From VGNY01 sp964549635 (lineage in GTDB: Bacteria; Chloroflexota; Dehalococcoidia; GIF9; UBA5629): a DNA stretch of 30,008 bases. The notes beneath the pieces were generated by a model, which did not search any database, was not told the origin of the DNA, and saw only the letters and a list, made by a program, of their open reading frames with translations. The DNA is taken from assembly GCA_964549635.1 (NCBI GenBank), contig CAZJVJ010000013.1, positions 1 to 30,008 of the forward strand, given 5' to 3'. Below, in pieces: positions 5,912 through 14,258 of the stretch. Each line of letters begins with the position of its first letter. The stretch's first letter is position 1. Made by a program: the position numbers and the translations under genes.

Positions 5912-8119
5912 ATGAAAGTGACAACCAGGGCAAAAGAGCAGCTTTTACGGGAATTGGTTGAGCTGCGTCAAAGAGTGGCTGAGCTGGAGGCGGCGGAGAA
6001 GGCTTTCAGATGCAGGCTGGAACTGGAGGCGGTGGTGGCGCGTGTTTCCTCGCGATTTGTCAACTTTTCGAATATCGATGATGCCATCAATGATACGCTT
6101 GCAGAGATAGGTGCTGTTACCGGAGCAGGTCGTGCCTATGTGTTCCTCTTCCGTGATGGTCTGATTATGATGGACAATACACACGAGTGGTGTGCTGAGG
6201 GGGTGAGTGCCCAGATAGATAATCTCAAGAATATGCCTTGTGACATGTTCCCGTGGTGGATGACAAAGCTTCGTAATGGTGAGCTCATTCACGTAACAGA
6301 TGTTTCCAGGTTGCCCGAGGAGGCGGGGGCTGAGAGGCAGACATTGGAAAGTCAGGACGTTAAGTCGCTTCTGGTGTTGCCCTTATACATCGCTGGAGAA
6401 CTCGGGGGATTCATAGGTTTTGACAATGTGGTGGCAACTGGTGAATGGAACAGTGACGACCTAATGCTTCTTAGGGTGGCATCGGAGGTCATCGGTAATG
6501 CCCTGGCTCGGGTGCGGACGGAAGAAGCTTTGATAAAGCATGATAGACAGCTTGAGGAGCAGGTCAAAGAGCGGACTACGGAACTGCATGAGGCCCTGGC
6601 AAAGTTAAGGCAGTCTGAGGTGAGGTATCGGACAATCCTGGAGGAGACCGGTGATGGCTATTTCGAGACTGACCTTAAGGGTAATTTCATTCTGGTAAAC
6701 GATGCGATGTGTCGGCTTATGGGGTATTCCAAAAAGGAATTGGTTGGGATGAATTACAGGGTCTTCACACCTAAAGAGAAGCTTAAAGGTGTATTTGAAG
6801 CATTCAACCGAGTGTATCAAACCAAACAACCATTGCGTGATTTTCTCTACGAAATTATCCGAAAAGACGGAAGCCGCGGATTTGCTGAGAGTACGGTTTT
6901 CCCTATAAGGAGCGAAAAAGGGGAGTTTATCGGTTTTCGCGGGATCATGCGCGACGTCACCGAGCGTAAAAGGGCAGAGGAGGAAAGGAGGCAGCTGGAG
7001 CAAAGAGCTTATCTTGCCAGTCGGCTGGCCTCTATAGGTGAGATGGCTTCAGGCATAGCCCACGAGGTAAATAATCCATTGACCGGGGTCATCGGCTACG
7101 CCCAGTTGTTATCAGGGCGCCAGGATTTACCCGATGATATCCGGCGTGACTTGCAAATTATAAACGAGGGGGCTCAGCGGGTAGCTGGTATTTTGAAGAG
7201 GATGCTTACCTTTGCTCGCCAGCACAGGCCTGAGCGAAAGCATGTTAATATCAATGAAATTATAGATAACACTCTCTATCTGCGAGCCTATCATCTGAAG
7301 AGCAGCAATATTGAAGTTACCGCACAGCTTGACCCTGATTTGCCCATCACTGTGGCTGACCCAGGTCAGCTCCAGCAGGTGTTCCTCAATTTAATCATCA
7401 ATGCGGAGACGGAGATGAAGTTAGCTCATGGTGGTGGCAAGCTGTCAATCAAGACAGAACAGGTACGTGACTGTATACGGATATCTTTTAAAGACGATGG
7501 GCCGGGGATAGCTGAAGAGAACCTGGAGAGGATATTTGAGCCGTTCTTCACCACCAGAGAGGTGGGCCAGGGGACAGGTCTAGGCTTGAGCGTATGTCAC
7601 GGTATAGTAGCCGAACACAAAGGCAAAATATATGCCAAGAGCAAGCCTGGCAAAGGAGCTACCTTTATAGTGGAGTTGCCTATAGTCACTGAGTTAGAGG
7701 GATTGGAATTGCCAACGCCACAGGTCGAAGAACCTCACAGGGCGACCAAAGCTAGAATACTTGTGGTGGATGATGAACCTGTGCTCAGGGAGCTCATGGG
7801 CCGGGTATTGACCGACGAGGGACACGAAGTGGACGTTGCAGATGACGCAGAGGATGCTTTAAAGATGGTCAAAAGCAAGAGGTACAGGCTTATTGTGCTG
7901 GATATCAAGATGCCGGGCATGAGCGGCATCGAATTGTATAAACAACTTCAGAAAATAGCTCCATCGCTGGCACGTCGAGTAGTCTTCGTTACCGGAGACA
8001 TTATAGGCAGACGCACCACAGCTTTTCTGGCTAAAACTAAAGCCCCATTTATCACCAAACCGTTCGACGCCATCCAGTTCAAAACAAAGGTAAATGAGAT
8101 TCTGACTAAAGGTGTTTAA
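5912..8119 (+). CDS. hybrid sensor histidine kinase (GAF-PAS-HisKA-HATPase_c-REC)
   Basis: This cytoplasmic signalling kinase of 735 residues has no transmembrane segment. The domains in order are an N-terminal coiled coil (about 5-30), a GAF sensor domain (about 38-200), a second coiled coil (205-235), a PAS domain (about 236-352), HisKA with phospho-acceptor His384 in the GIAHEVNNPL motif, and HATPase_c with N-box around Asn493, DDGPGI at 528-533 and GTGLGLS at 554-560. A C-terminal receiver domain (about 614-735) has Asp620/Asp621, phospho-acceptor Asp664, Thr694 and Lys716. All key catalytic residues are present. There is no output domain and no response regulator or histidine phosphotransfer gene nearby, so the receiver probably modulates the kinase or passes phosphate to an unlinked partner. 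The signal is unknown. Confidence 0.92.
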   Translation: MKVTTRAKEQLLRELVELRQRVAELEAAEKAFRCRLELEAVVARVSSRFVNFSNIDDAINDTLAEIGAVTGAGRAYVFLFRDGLIMMDNTHEWCAEGVSAQIDNLKNMPCDMFPWWMTKLRNGELIHVTDVSRLPEEAGAERQTLESQDVKSLLVLPLYIAGELGGFIGFDNVVATGEWNSDDLMLLRVASEVIGNALARVRTEEALIKHDRQLEEQVKERTTELHEALAKLRQSEVRYRTILEETGDGYFETDLKGNFILVNDAMCRLMGYSKKELVGMNYRVFTPKEKLKGVFEAFNRVYQTKQPLRDFLYEIIRKDGSRGFAESTVFPIRSEKGEFIGFRGIMRDVTERKRAEEERRQLEQRAYLASRLASIGEMASGIAHEVNNPLTGVIGYAQLLSGRQDLPDDIRRDLQIINEGAQRVAGILKRMLTFARQHRPERKHVNINEIIDNTLYLRAYHLKSSNIEVTAQLDPDLPITVADPGQLQQVFLNLIINAETEMKLAHGGGKLSIKTEQVRDCIRISFKDDGPGIAEENLERIFEPFFTTREVGQGTGLGLSVCHGIVAEHKGKIYAKSKPGKGATFIVELPIVTELEGLELPTPQVEEPHRATKARILVVDDEPVLRELMGRVLTDEGHEVDVADDAEDALKMVKSKRYRLIVLDIKMPGMSGIELYKQLQKIAPSLARRVVFVTGDIIGRRTTAFLAKTKAPFITKPFDAIQFKTKVNEILTKGV

Positions 8120-8257
8120 CTATGCGCTTTATCTTTGTTAGGGGCAAATTCTGAGTCCTAGTTACCGGAGTTTACATCAAATGACAGGCAACCTCTGAAT
8201 GTACGACCACAGGCATCTTTTTATTATGCAGGGATAGCTGGGGACTACAGTCGACAG
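8120..8257. other. 138-bp convergent intergenic region
   Basis: This lies between the 3' ends of the kinase gene and recO. I see no coding frame and no strong hairpin followed by a T-tract in either direction, so the terminators of the two converging units are not obvious. Confidence 0.4.
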
Positions 8258-9028
8258 TCAGGTTAAGCTACGTTCACGTTTTAGTTTGTCAAGCCAGGCT
8301 GTTGACTTTAATTGTCTTTCCAGCAGGTATCTGATATATTCGCGCAATGCCAGTTCCAGTTCTGTGGCCAGTTCCGGATTGATTCTTACCCTAAGGGCAG
8401 TAGCGTAGTCGCAGTTCTGCCACAGGCGCAGCACTTTTAAGGCGTTCAGGGAGAGGGGGCGGGCCATAGGCTCATGGGAGGCACATTGGTGGCACAGGAT
8501 ACCGCCCTGGTTTGAACTAAAAAAATTCGTCTCCGGCTTTAGTGGCGTGCTGCAGGATGTGCAACGCTGTAGCTCAGGGCGATAGCCAAGATGGTCAAGT
8601 AGACGTAGCTCAAAGTACCGCAGAACCGCCTCGCCGTTTTTAGCTTGTGATAGCTGGTGGAGGGTTTCAAGCAACAGGTTGAAGAGTTCACGGTCTTCAA
8701 TATGTTCGCCGGTAAAGGAATCGACGAGTTCTGCAATATAGAGGGCACGGGAAATACGCTCCAGGTCGTCCTTTATGGGCAGGAAGTTGTTGATGGTCTG
8801 AGCCTGGGTGATGATGTCAAGGTTACGGCCTCGGGCTAGCATCAGCCGACTGTGGGTAATAAGCTCTACATGGCCCCCAAGTTTGCTTTGCGGGCGGCGT
8901 GTTCCTTTGGCCACTGCCTTTAATTTGCCCAGTCTGGGTGTGTAGAGGGTAAGGATTCGGTCGGCTTCTCCTAACTTAGTTCGCTTGAGTATGATAGCCT
9001 CTGTTTGGTAAACCCGAGGTAGTGGCAT
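8258..9028 (-). CDS. recO: DNA repair protein RecO
   Basis: RecO acts with RecR (and RecF) to load RecA onto SSB-coated single-stranded DNA in gap repair, and anneals complementary strands. The N-terminal OB-fold (about 1-80) contains the family pattern YQTEAIILKRTKLGEADRIL near 7-26. A helical C-terminal domain carries a four-cysteine zinc finger, CTSC at 156-159 and CHQC at 179-182. I chose the ATG at 9028 (256 aa) because GGTGA at 9038-9034 gives a suitable SD 5 bases away; GTG codons at 9040 and 9037 could add 3-4 residues but lack an SD. It is the last gene of a dnaX-ybaB-recR-recO operon, 48 bases after recR, so RecO and RecR, which form a complex, are encoded together. Confidence 0.93.
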   Translation of the reverse strand: MPLPRVYQTEAIILKRTKLGEADRILTLYTPRLGKLKAVAKGTRRPQSKLGGHVELITHSRLMLARGRNLDIITQAQTINNFLPIKDDLERISRALYIAELVDSFTGEHIEDRELFNLLLETLHQLSQAKNGEAVLRYFELRLLDHLGYRPELQRCTSCSTPLKPETNFFSSNQGGILCHQCASHEPMARPLSLNALKVLRLWQNCDYATALRVRINPELATELELALREYIRYLLERQLKSTAWLDKLKRERSLT

Positions 9029-9076
9029 AATAGTCACCACACAAAGAGGTAAAGTAGATTTAACGCCGGGCGTGGG

Positions 9077-9688
9077 CTACATCTCTTGTCTTCCTTCCAG
9101 GGCGCGGCTGAGCGTAACATCGTCAGCGTATTCAAGGTCACCGCCGTAGGGTAAGCCACGAGCCAGCCGGGTGACACGAATACCTATCGGCGAAATAAGG
9201 CGCTGGAGATACATGGCGGTGGCCTCTCCTTCCATGTTAGGATTTGTTGCCAGTATGACCTCGGTTACTGAACCATTGTTGAGACGCGATAATAGCTCTT
9301 TTATCTTCAGTTCTTCCGGGCCTATTCCATCAGTGGGGGCTATAACACCATGGAGCACATGGTAGAGGCCATTGTACTTTTTGGTGCGTTCTAGAGGTAG
9401 GATATCGATGGGCTCTTCCACCACACAGATTTTAGTATGGTCGCGCTGCTCGTTGCTGCAAATACTGCAGGGGTCAGAATCGGTTATGTTAAGGCAGATA
9501 GAACACAAAATCAGTCTTTCCTTGACGGCCTTGATAGCCTCAACTAATGACTGGACTTCCTCTGCGGGCGCCCGCAACAGGTAGTAGGTAAGCCGCTGGG
9601 CACTCTTTGGTCCAATTCCTGGTAGCTTGTTGAGTTCTTCAATTAACCTGGCTATGGGTTCAGCAGTGGGCGTAGATTTAGCGTTCAA
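9077..9688 (-). CDS. recR: recombination mediator protein RecR
   Basis: RecR forms a DNA-clamping ring and helps RecO/RecF place RecA at gaps. The 203-residue protein shows a helix-hairpin-helix (LPGIGPKSAQRL, about 22-33), a C4 zinc finger with Cys62, Cys65, Cys74 and Cys77, and a Toprim domain beginning near ICVVEEPIDI, followed by a conserved C-terminal GLPYGGDLEYAD motif (Walker-B-like end). The start is a TTG at 9688, supported by GGAGG 7 bases upstream. The gene begins 11 bases after the stop of ybaB and belongs to the dnaX operon, the usual arrangement in bacteria. Confidence 0.96.
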   Translation of the reverse strand: MNAKSTPTAEPIARLIEELNKLPGIGPKSAQRLTYYLLRAPAEEVQSLVEAIKAVKERLILCSICLNITDSDPCSICSNEQRDHTKICVVEEPIDILPLERTKKYNGLYHVLHGVIAPTDGIGPEELKIKELLSRLNNGSVTEVILATNPNMEGEATAMYLQRLISPIGIRVTRLARGLPYGGDLEYADDVTLSRALEGRQEM

Positions 9689-9699
9689 AGGTCAGCCTC

Positions 9700-10005
9700 C
9701 TAAAATAAACCTGGGATTTTAAGCCCTCCAGTTAAACTGCTTAGATGGCTGGTGGCAAGCTCCTGGGACTTATGGATAGCTTCGTTTACTGCGGTCATTA
9801 CCAGGTCCTCGAGCAACTCGGCGTCTTCAGGGTTTATTACTTCTGGAGAGATGGTGACCGAGCGGATTCTTTGCTGGCCATCGATCACTATCTTTACAGC
9901 TCCGCCGCCCGAGCTTACTTCAGTTGTCATATCAGCCAATTCCTGCTGTGCTTTAGCCAGTTTAGCCTGTAGCTCTTGTGCCTGGCGAAAAATAAACTTG
10001 TTCAT
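9700..10005 (-). CDS. ybaB: YbaB/EbfC family nucleoid-associated protein
   Basis: This is a 101-residue DNA-binding protein of the YbaB/EbfC family, which forms a dimer with a tweezer shape and associates with the nucleoid. It has an N-terminal amphipathic helix rich in Gln, Ala and Lys (about 6-27), the family core with GGGAVKIVIDGQQRIRSV (33-50) and ISPEVINPEDAELLEDLV, and a Gly-rich C-terminus. Its ATG overlaps the dnaX stop in ATGA, and its SD GGAGGAGGA lies within the last dnaX codons, so translation is probably coupled. The order dnaX-ybaB-recR is widely conserved. The detailed role is unsettled for the family. Confidence 0.94.
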   Translation of the reverse strand: MNKFIFRQAQELQAKLAKAQQELADMTTEVSSGGGAVKIVIDGQQRIRSVTISPEVINPEDAELLEDLVMTAVNEAIHKSQELATSHLSSLTGGLKIPGLF

Positions 10006-11612
10006 TCCTCCTCCGTTTTGATGGTGTTAATGATCTTGGCCCCGTACTTTTCTCTGGCGGCCTTTACCAGTGGTATTTCCGTTTTTGGGCCGGGTTTAGC
10101 TTTTTCATCTCGTGGGGTAAGAACACAGCGTATTTGGTAAGACTGTCCGAAGACATCTTTCAGCTTCTTTTCCACCAGATGTTTATACTTCGGGTCTTCG
10201 ATATATTTCTTATGGAAATCGTGATAGAAGCCTAATACTAAAGTGTCATCTTCAATAGCCAGAGGTTCGCAAGCACTCCGTAAAAAGGCATCCAGGTTAC
10301 CTTTGGAACCTTCGCCACGCATGGCATTTATAAACTCCTTCCATCGGCTGCGCAGGTAATCAATCTGGGAAGGTCTCTGAGGTGGTGCTTCCTTCGGGAT
10401 TTCGAGAGATTCTGCCGGTTTAGACGATGGCGCCTCTGCTTCTGGTGGTGGTTTGACTAATTTAGTGGAGTGGCTGGTTTCCCGTGCCTTTTCTCTAGCC
10501 CCAGAAAGTTCAGGTTGGACCAGTTGTCTATCTTCGGCTGCGGACAGGACACAATCAACAAGGGCTAGTTCCATAGGTAACGGCGAATAGTTGTTCAATC
10601 GGAAGTCTATTTCGCTGAAGCACTTAATTGCCGTAAGCAGGTAGTCGAGGCTGGTACCGGCTACTAGGTTTTTCATTTCAGCTAAGTCGTCGCTGGTAAC
10701 ATCTACTACTTCTGCCGTTCCTGACTTTACCAGCAGCAAGTCTCTCAGGTAATCTAAAAGCTCGCGATTAAACTGGCGAAGGTCGAGCCCGTCACTGCTA
10801 ACGCTGTTTATGGTTTTAAGTCCCGCAGTAATGTCCTTGTTAATAATATCTTTGGCTAGTTCTCTTATGCGCAGGTCTCCACTGATGCCCAGCATTGCCT
10901 GGACCTGATGGAGTGCAATCTCATGTCCGTAATAGGCTACGAGTTGTTCCAGCAGATTTTCGGCATCGCGCAGGCTCCCAGTGGTCACCTTGGCAATAAT
11001 CCTTAGAGCTTCGGGCTCAATGTGGATATTTTCTTTTTCGCAGATATATTTTAGCTTGGCAACAACTGCTGTTTGGGAAAGGCGGTGGAAATCAAAGCGC
11101 TGACAGCGCGACAGAATTGTTGCCAGCACCTTGTGTGGCTCTGTGGTTGCCAGTACGAAGATAGCATGCGGAGGCGGTTCTTCCAGAGTCTTGAGAAAGG
11201 CGTTAGAAGCCTCTTTAGTTATCATATGGACTTCATCTATAATGTAGACTTTATAGCGTGCCAGATTAGGGGCATATTTTACCTTCTCAATGAGTTCACG
11301 AATTTCGTCAATGCCTCTATTGCTGGCTGCGTCGATTTCTATTATGTCTAAGGCGCTACCTTCGTTAAATGCCTGGCATATCTGACATTTGTTGCAGGGC
11401 TCGCCTTGCTCAGGGTTTAGGCAGTTTATTGCTTTAGCCAAAATACGCCCGGTGCTTGTTTTTCCAGTACCTCGTGGGCCACAGAAAAGGTAGGCGTGCG
11501 CTATTCGTCCATTGGCCACAGCGTGGCGCAGTGTTTGAGTCACATGTTCTTGACCGACCACCTCTGATAGAGTGCGGGGGCGCCATTTGCGGTAAAAGAC
11601 TTGAGAGGTCAT
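10002..11612 (-). CDS. dnaX: DNA polymerase III subunit gamma/tau (DnaX)
   Basis: This is the clamp-loader ATPase subunit of DNA polymerase III. With the ATG at 11612 it has 536 residues. It shows Walker A GPRGTGKT at 45-52, a zinc-binding set Cys64, Cys73, Cys76, Cys79, Walker B IIDEVH at 124-129, sensor/SRC motif at 168-170, a helical clamp-loader domain III, then a Pro/Glu-rich linker (about 370-420) and a C-terminal tau-like domain. The frame stays open for 85 more codons upstream, but that stretch crosses the promoter region and the start of rpsO and has no DnaX similarity, so MTSQVFYRKWRP is the true N-terminus. It is the first gene of the operon with ybaB, recR and recO. I see no obvious slippery site for gamma production. 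Confidence 0.95.
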   Translation of the reverse strand: MTSQVFYRKWRPRTLSEVVGQEHVTQTLRHAVANGRIAHAYLFCGPRGTGKTSTGRILAKAINCLNPEQGEPCNKCQICQAFNEGSALDIIEIDAASNRGIDEIRELIEKVKYAPNLARYKVYIIDEVHMITKEASNAFLKTLEEPPPHAIFVLATTEPHKVLATILSRCQRFDFHRLSQTAVVAKLKYICEKENIHIEPEALRIIAKVTTGSLRDAENLLEQLVAYYGHEIALHQVQAMLGISGDLRIRELAKDIINKDITAGLKTINSVSSDGLDLRQFNRELLDYLRDLLLVKSGTAEVVDVTSDDLAEMKNLVAGTSLDYLLTAIKCFSEIDFRLNNYSPLPMELALVDCVLSAAEDRQLVQPELSGAREKARETSHSTKLVKPPPEAEAPSSKPAESLEIPKEAPPQRPSQIDYLRSRWKEFINAMRGEGSKGNLDAFLRSACEPLAIEDDTLVLGFYHDFHKKYIEDPKYKHLVEKKLKDVFGQSYQIRCVLTPRDEKAKPGPKTEIPLVKAAREKYGAKIINTIKTEEE

Positions 11613-11621
11613 GGTGATTTT

Positions 11622-11650
11622 ATTATACTCCAAGTATGCCCGGTTGCTAA
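11622..11650 (-). promoter_or_regulatory. candidate dnaX promoter with very short leader
   Basis: On the minus strand TTAGCA (11650-11645), a 17-base spacer and a perfect TATAAT (11627-11622) precede the dnaX ATG at 11612. Usual start-site spacing puts +1 near 11615, so the leader would be only about 0-5 bases. No SD sequence is seen before the ATG, which agrees with leaderless initiation. Confidence 0.55.
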
Positions 11651-11677
11651 AGGGCAGGTGCATTGATTTCAAGGCTG

Positions 11678-11686
11678 TGTTATAAT
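11678..11686 (+). promoter_or_regulatory. extended -10 promoter for rpsO
   Basis: TG at 11678-11679, one base, and TATAAT at 11681-11686 make a perfect extended -10 element. There is no good -35 box at normal spacing. Transcription would start near 11693, about 28 bases before the rpsO start. It drives rightward, opposite to the dnaX promoter in the same 108-bp gap. Confidence 0.5.
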
Positions 11687-11720
11687 TTTGGTTTACAAAT
11701 GATTGTCGGGAGTATAAATT

Positions 11721-11984
11721 TTGGACAAAGAGAAGAAGGCAGCTATTATTTCTGAATTTAAGACCCACGAAAATGACACCGGCTCCACCGAGGTACAGGT
11801 AGCATTGCTTACCAACAGGATAAATCAATTGGCTGAGCATTTGAAGCGGCATCCTCATGACCATCATACCCGCCGTGGACTCATCAAGCTCATAGGACAG
11901 AGGCGGCGCTTATTGGCCTATGCTTCTTGGAGCGATGTCAAACGTTACCGCAGTCTCGTCACCAGGTTGGGTTTAAGAAAGTAA
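11721..11984 (+). CDS. rpsO: 30S ribosomal protein S15
   Basis: S15 binds the 16S rRNA central domain and nucleates assembly of the platform with S6, S18 and S11. The 87 residues match the family's usual 88-89, with the conserved FKTHENDTGSTEVQVALLT (13-31) and the helix HTRRGLIKLIGQRRRLLAY (49-67) that contacts rRNA. The start is TTG at 11721, preceded by CGGGAG (11707-11712) at 8 bases. pnp follows closely, the classical rpsO-pnp order, in which many bacteria process a joint transcript. Confidence 0.97.
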   Translation: MDKEKKAAIISEFKTHENDTGSTEVQVALLTNRINQLAEHLKRHPHDHHTRRGLIKLIGQRRRLLAYASWSDVKRYRSLVTRLGLRK

Positions 11985-12011
11985 GGTTATTAACAAACGG
12001 TGGCAGGTTTT

Positions 12012-14216
12012 ATGTCTCAGTGTGGCCAATGTGAGGTCGGCGGTCGGTTACTAACTATCGAAACGGGCAAACTGGCCAAGCAAGCTGATAGTGCGGTTAC
12101 CGTTCGCTATGGTGACACGGTGGTTTTGGTCACTGTCTGTATTAGTGATGAGCCTCGTGAAGGTAGCGATTTTGTTCATTTGACGGTTGATTACGAGGAG
12201 CGACTTTATGCAGTGGGCAAAATCCCTGGCAGTTTCATCAGACGAGAGGGGCGCCCCAGTGAAGAGGCAACTTTAGCTGGACGTTTAACTGACCGAAGCA
12301 TACGCCCGCTTTTTGATAAGAATTTACATAATGATATTCAAATTGTGGTTACGGTTCTTTCCACCGACCAGGAAAATGACCCCGATATACTGGCGGTAAA
12401 TGGAGCCTCGGCGGCTCTTATGCTTTCGTCTATTCCATTCTATGGCCCTGTGGGCGCGGTGCGTGTTGGTTATCTTGATGGCAAGTTGGTGTTAAACCCG
12501 ATATTGCCCCAAATGAGCGAGAGCCTTCTCGACCTTGTTGTTGCCAGCACTAAGGATGCGATAGTGATGGTAGAGGTTGGAGCAAAGGAAGTCTCTGAAG
12601 AGATAGTCCTAGAAGCCATTAAATTGGGGCATGAAGCTAACCAGGAGATTATTCGGTTTCAGGACAGACTGCAGCAGGACTATGGTAAACCTAAGCTGGA
12701 GGTTAAAGTCATTGAACCACCATCGGAGCTGGTAACAGCTGTGACCTCTGAGTTCTGGGAGAGGCTGGTTCAGGCCATTAGCAGAGTGGAAAGGGCCGAG
12801 CGTGAGAATGAGATTCGGATAATTAAGAAAGAAGCTATAGAAAGGCTAAAAGAAAGTTTTGCAGAAGCTGACATCATCGCCGTCATTGAAGACCAGATTA
12901 AGAAAGCAGCCAGAGCGATTATCTTGGAATGTCGACGGCATCTTGACGGCCGCAAGCCAAATGAGATACGGCCTATTAGTGCTGAAGTTGGTCTCCTGCC
13001 CCGGACGCATGGTTCTGGGCTGTTCATCAGAGGCCTAACCCAGGTTTTGACCATAACTACGCTGGGTTCTTTGCGTCAGGAGCAATTACTTGATGGTTTA
13101 GGATTGGAAGAGACGAAGCGTTTTATGCATCACTACAATTTTCCTCCCTTCTCCACTGGCGAGGTGAGGCGCCTGGGTTCACCAAGCCGGCGCGAGATTG
13201 GACACGGTGCGTTGGCGGAGAGAGCCCTTGCGCCGGTCATACCTAGCGAGAAAGAATTTGCTTATACCATACGCTTGGTATCAGAAGTTCTTAGCTCAAA
13301 TGGCAGCACTTCTATGGCCAGTGTGTGTAGCTCAAGTTTGGCCCTGATGGATGCCGGTGTGCCTATTAAAGCTCCGGTGGTGGGCATAGCCATGGGACTG
13401 GTCACCGGAGATGGTAGTTACGTCATCCTTACCGATATCGAGGGCATGGAGGATGCATACGGTGATATGGATTTCAAGGTAGCTGGCACGAGCCGAGGTA
13501 TTACGGCGCTTCAACTGGACATTAAGCTGAAAGGCATTAACCTTGAGATTCTAACTGAAGCCATAAAGCAGGCCCGTGAAGCTCATTTCGAGATACTTGA
13601 TATGCTCGGCCAGGTAATAAGTGCCAGTCGTCCCGAACTTAGCCCATATGCCCCTAGGATGTATAAGGTAACCATTGACCCGAGCAAGATTGGTGCTTTG
13701 ATTGGACCTGGCGGTAAGACTATTCGCTCCATAATAGAAGAGACCAAGACAACTATAGACGTGGAGAATGATGGGACTGTGATTATTGGCTCTCCCAGCA
13801 AAGAAGCAGCTAACCGGGCAATTGAAAGGATCGAAAGCCTGACCAGGGATGTGGAGGTGGGTGGCATTTATACAGGCAAGGTAACGCGCTTGTCAAGCTT
13901 TGGTGCTTTTGTGGAAATTTTGCCTGGGAAGGAAGGCCTGGTTCACATAAGTGAACTGGCTGATTATCATGTGCCTAGGGTTGAAGACGTGGTAAAGGTA
14001 GGCGACGAGATTATGGTCAAAGTTGTGGAAATCGACCACCTGGGTAGGGTGAATTTATCACGCAGGGCGGTCTTTGCAGATTTATCTCAGGTTCGTGGGG
14101 CTAGGGTTGTCGACTCTACCGTGGCTGGTCGTTCCTCACTGAGGCGCTCAAAGCATCGTCCTGATGCTAGACAGCGCGCCAGTAGGGAGAACCAACGCCG
14201 CCATCAAATCAAATGA
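12012..14216 (+). CDS. pnp: polyribonucleotide nucleotidyltransferase (PNPase)
   Basis: PNPase is a phosphorolytic 3'-5' exoribonuclease, a trimer that degrades mRNA and can add tails. With the ATG at 12012 it has 734 residues. It contains a first RNase PH domain (about 5-145), a helical linker domain (about 150-310), a second RNase PH domain (about 320-540) with active-site Asp481, Asp487 and Lys489 in the EDAYGDMDFK stretch, a KH domain with GPGG at 565-568, an S1 domain (about 616-688), and a basic Arg/Gln-rich tail. The GTG at 12000 is an alternative start, but GGTGG at 11999-12003 is placed well for the ATG at 12012. It lies 27 bases after rpsO and 42 bases before dapB in the same direction. 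Confidence 0.96.
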   Translation: MSQCGQCEVGGRLLTIETGKLAKQADSAVTVRYGDTVVLVTVCISDEPREGSDFVHLTVDYEERLYAVGKIPGSFIRREGRPSEEATLAGRLTDRSIRPLFDKNLHNDIQIVVTVLSTDQENDPDILAVNGASAALMLSSIPFYGPVGAVRVGYLDGKLVLNPILPQMSESLLDLVVASTKDAIVMVEVGAKEVSEEIVLEAIKLGHEANQEIIRFQDRLQQDYGKPKLEVKVIEPPSELVTAVTSEFWERLVQAISRVERAERENEIRIIKKEAIERLKESFAEADIIAVIEDQIKKAARAIILECRRHLDGRKPNEIRPISAEVGLLPRTHGSGLFIRGLTQVLTITTLGSLRQEQLLDGLGLEETKRFMHHYNFPPFSTGEVRRLGSPSRREIGHGALAERALAPVIPSEKEFAYTIRLVSEVLSSNGSTSMASVCSSSLALMDAGVPIKAPVVGIAMGLVTGDGSYVILTDIEGMEDAYGDMDFKVAGTSRGITALQLDIKLKGINLEILTEAIKQAREAHFEILDMLGQVISASRPELSPYAPRMYKVTIDPSKIGALIGPGGKTIRSIIEETKTTIDVENDGTVIIGSPSKEAANRAIERIESLTRDVEVGGIYTGKVTRLSSFGAFVEILPGKEGLVHISELADYHVPRVEDVVKVGDEIMVKVVEIDHLGRVNLSRRAVFADLSQVRGARVVDSTVAGRSSLRRSKHRPDARQRASRENQRRHQIK

Positions 14217-14258
14217 TATAAAACTTTGCCCTTATTAGGCATTGAAGGGGTGTGGGAA

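Noticed and set aside
9752..10021. 89-codon plus-strand frame opposite ybaB
   Set aside because: It is antisense to a conserved gene and rich in Ser, Thr and Cys as expected of shadows.
11613..11867. An 85-codon N-terminal extension of dnaX
   Set aside because: It crosses the promoter region and the start of rpsO on the other strand and shows no DnaX similarity; the family N-terminus MTSQVFYRKWRP begins at 11612.
14226..14258. TTG start 11 codons upstream of dapB
   Set aside because: The SD GAAGGGG at 14244-14250 serves the ATG at 14259, where the DapB Rossmann motif begins at the normal distance.
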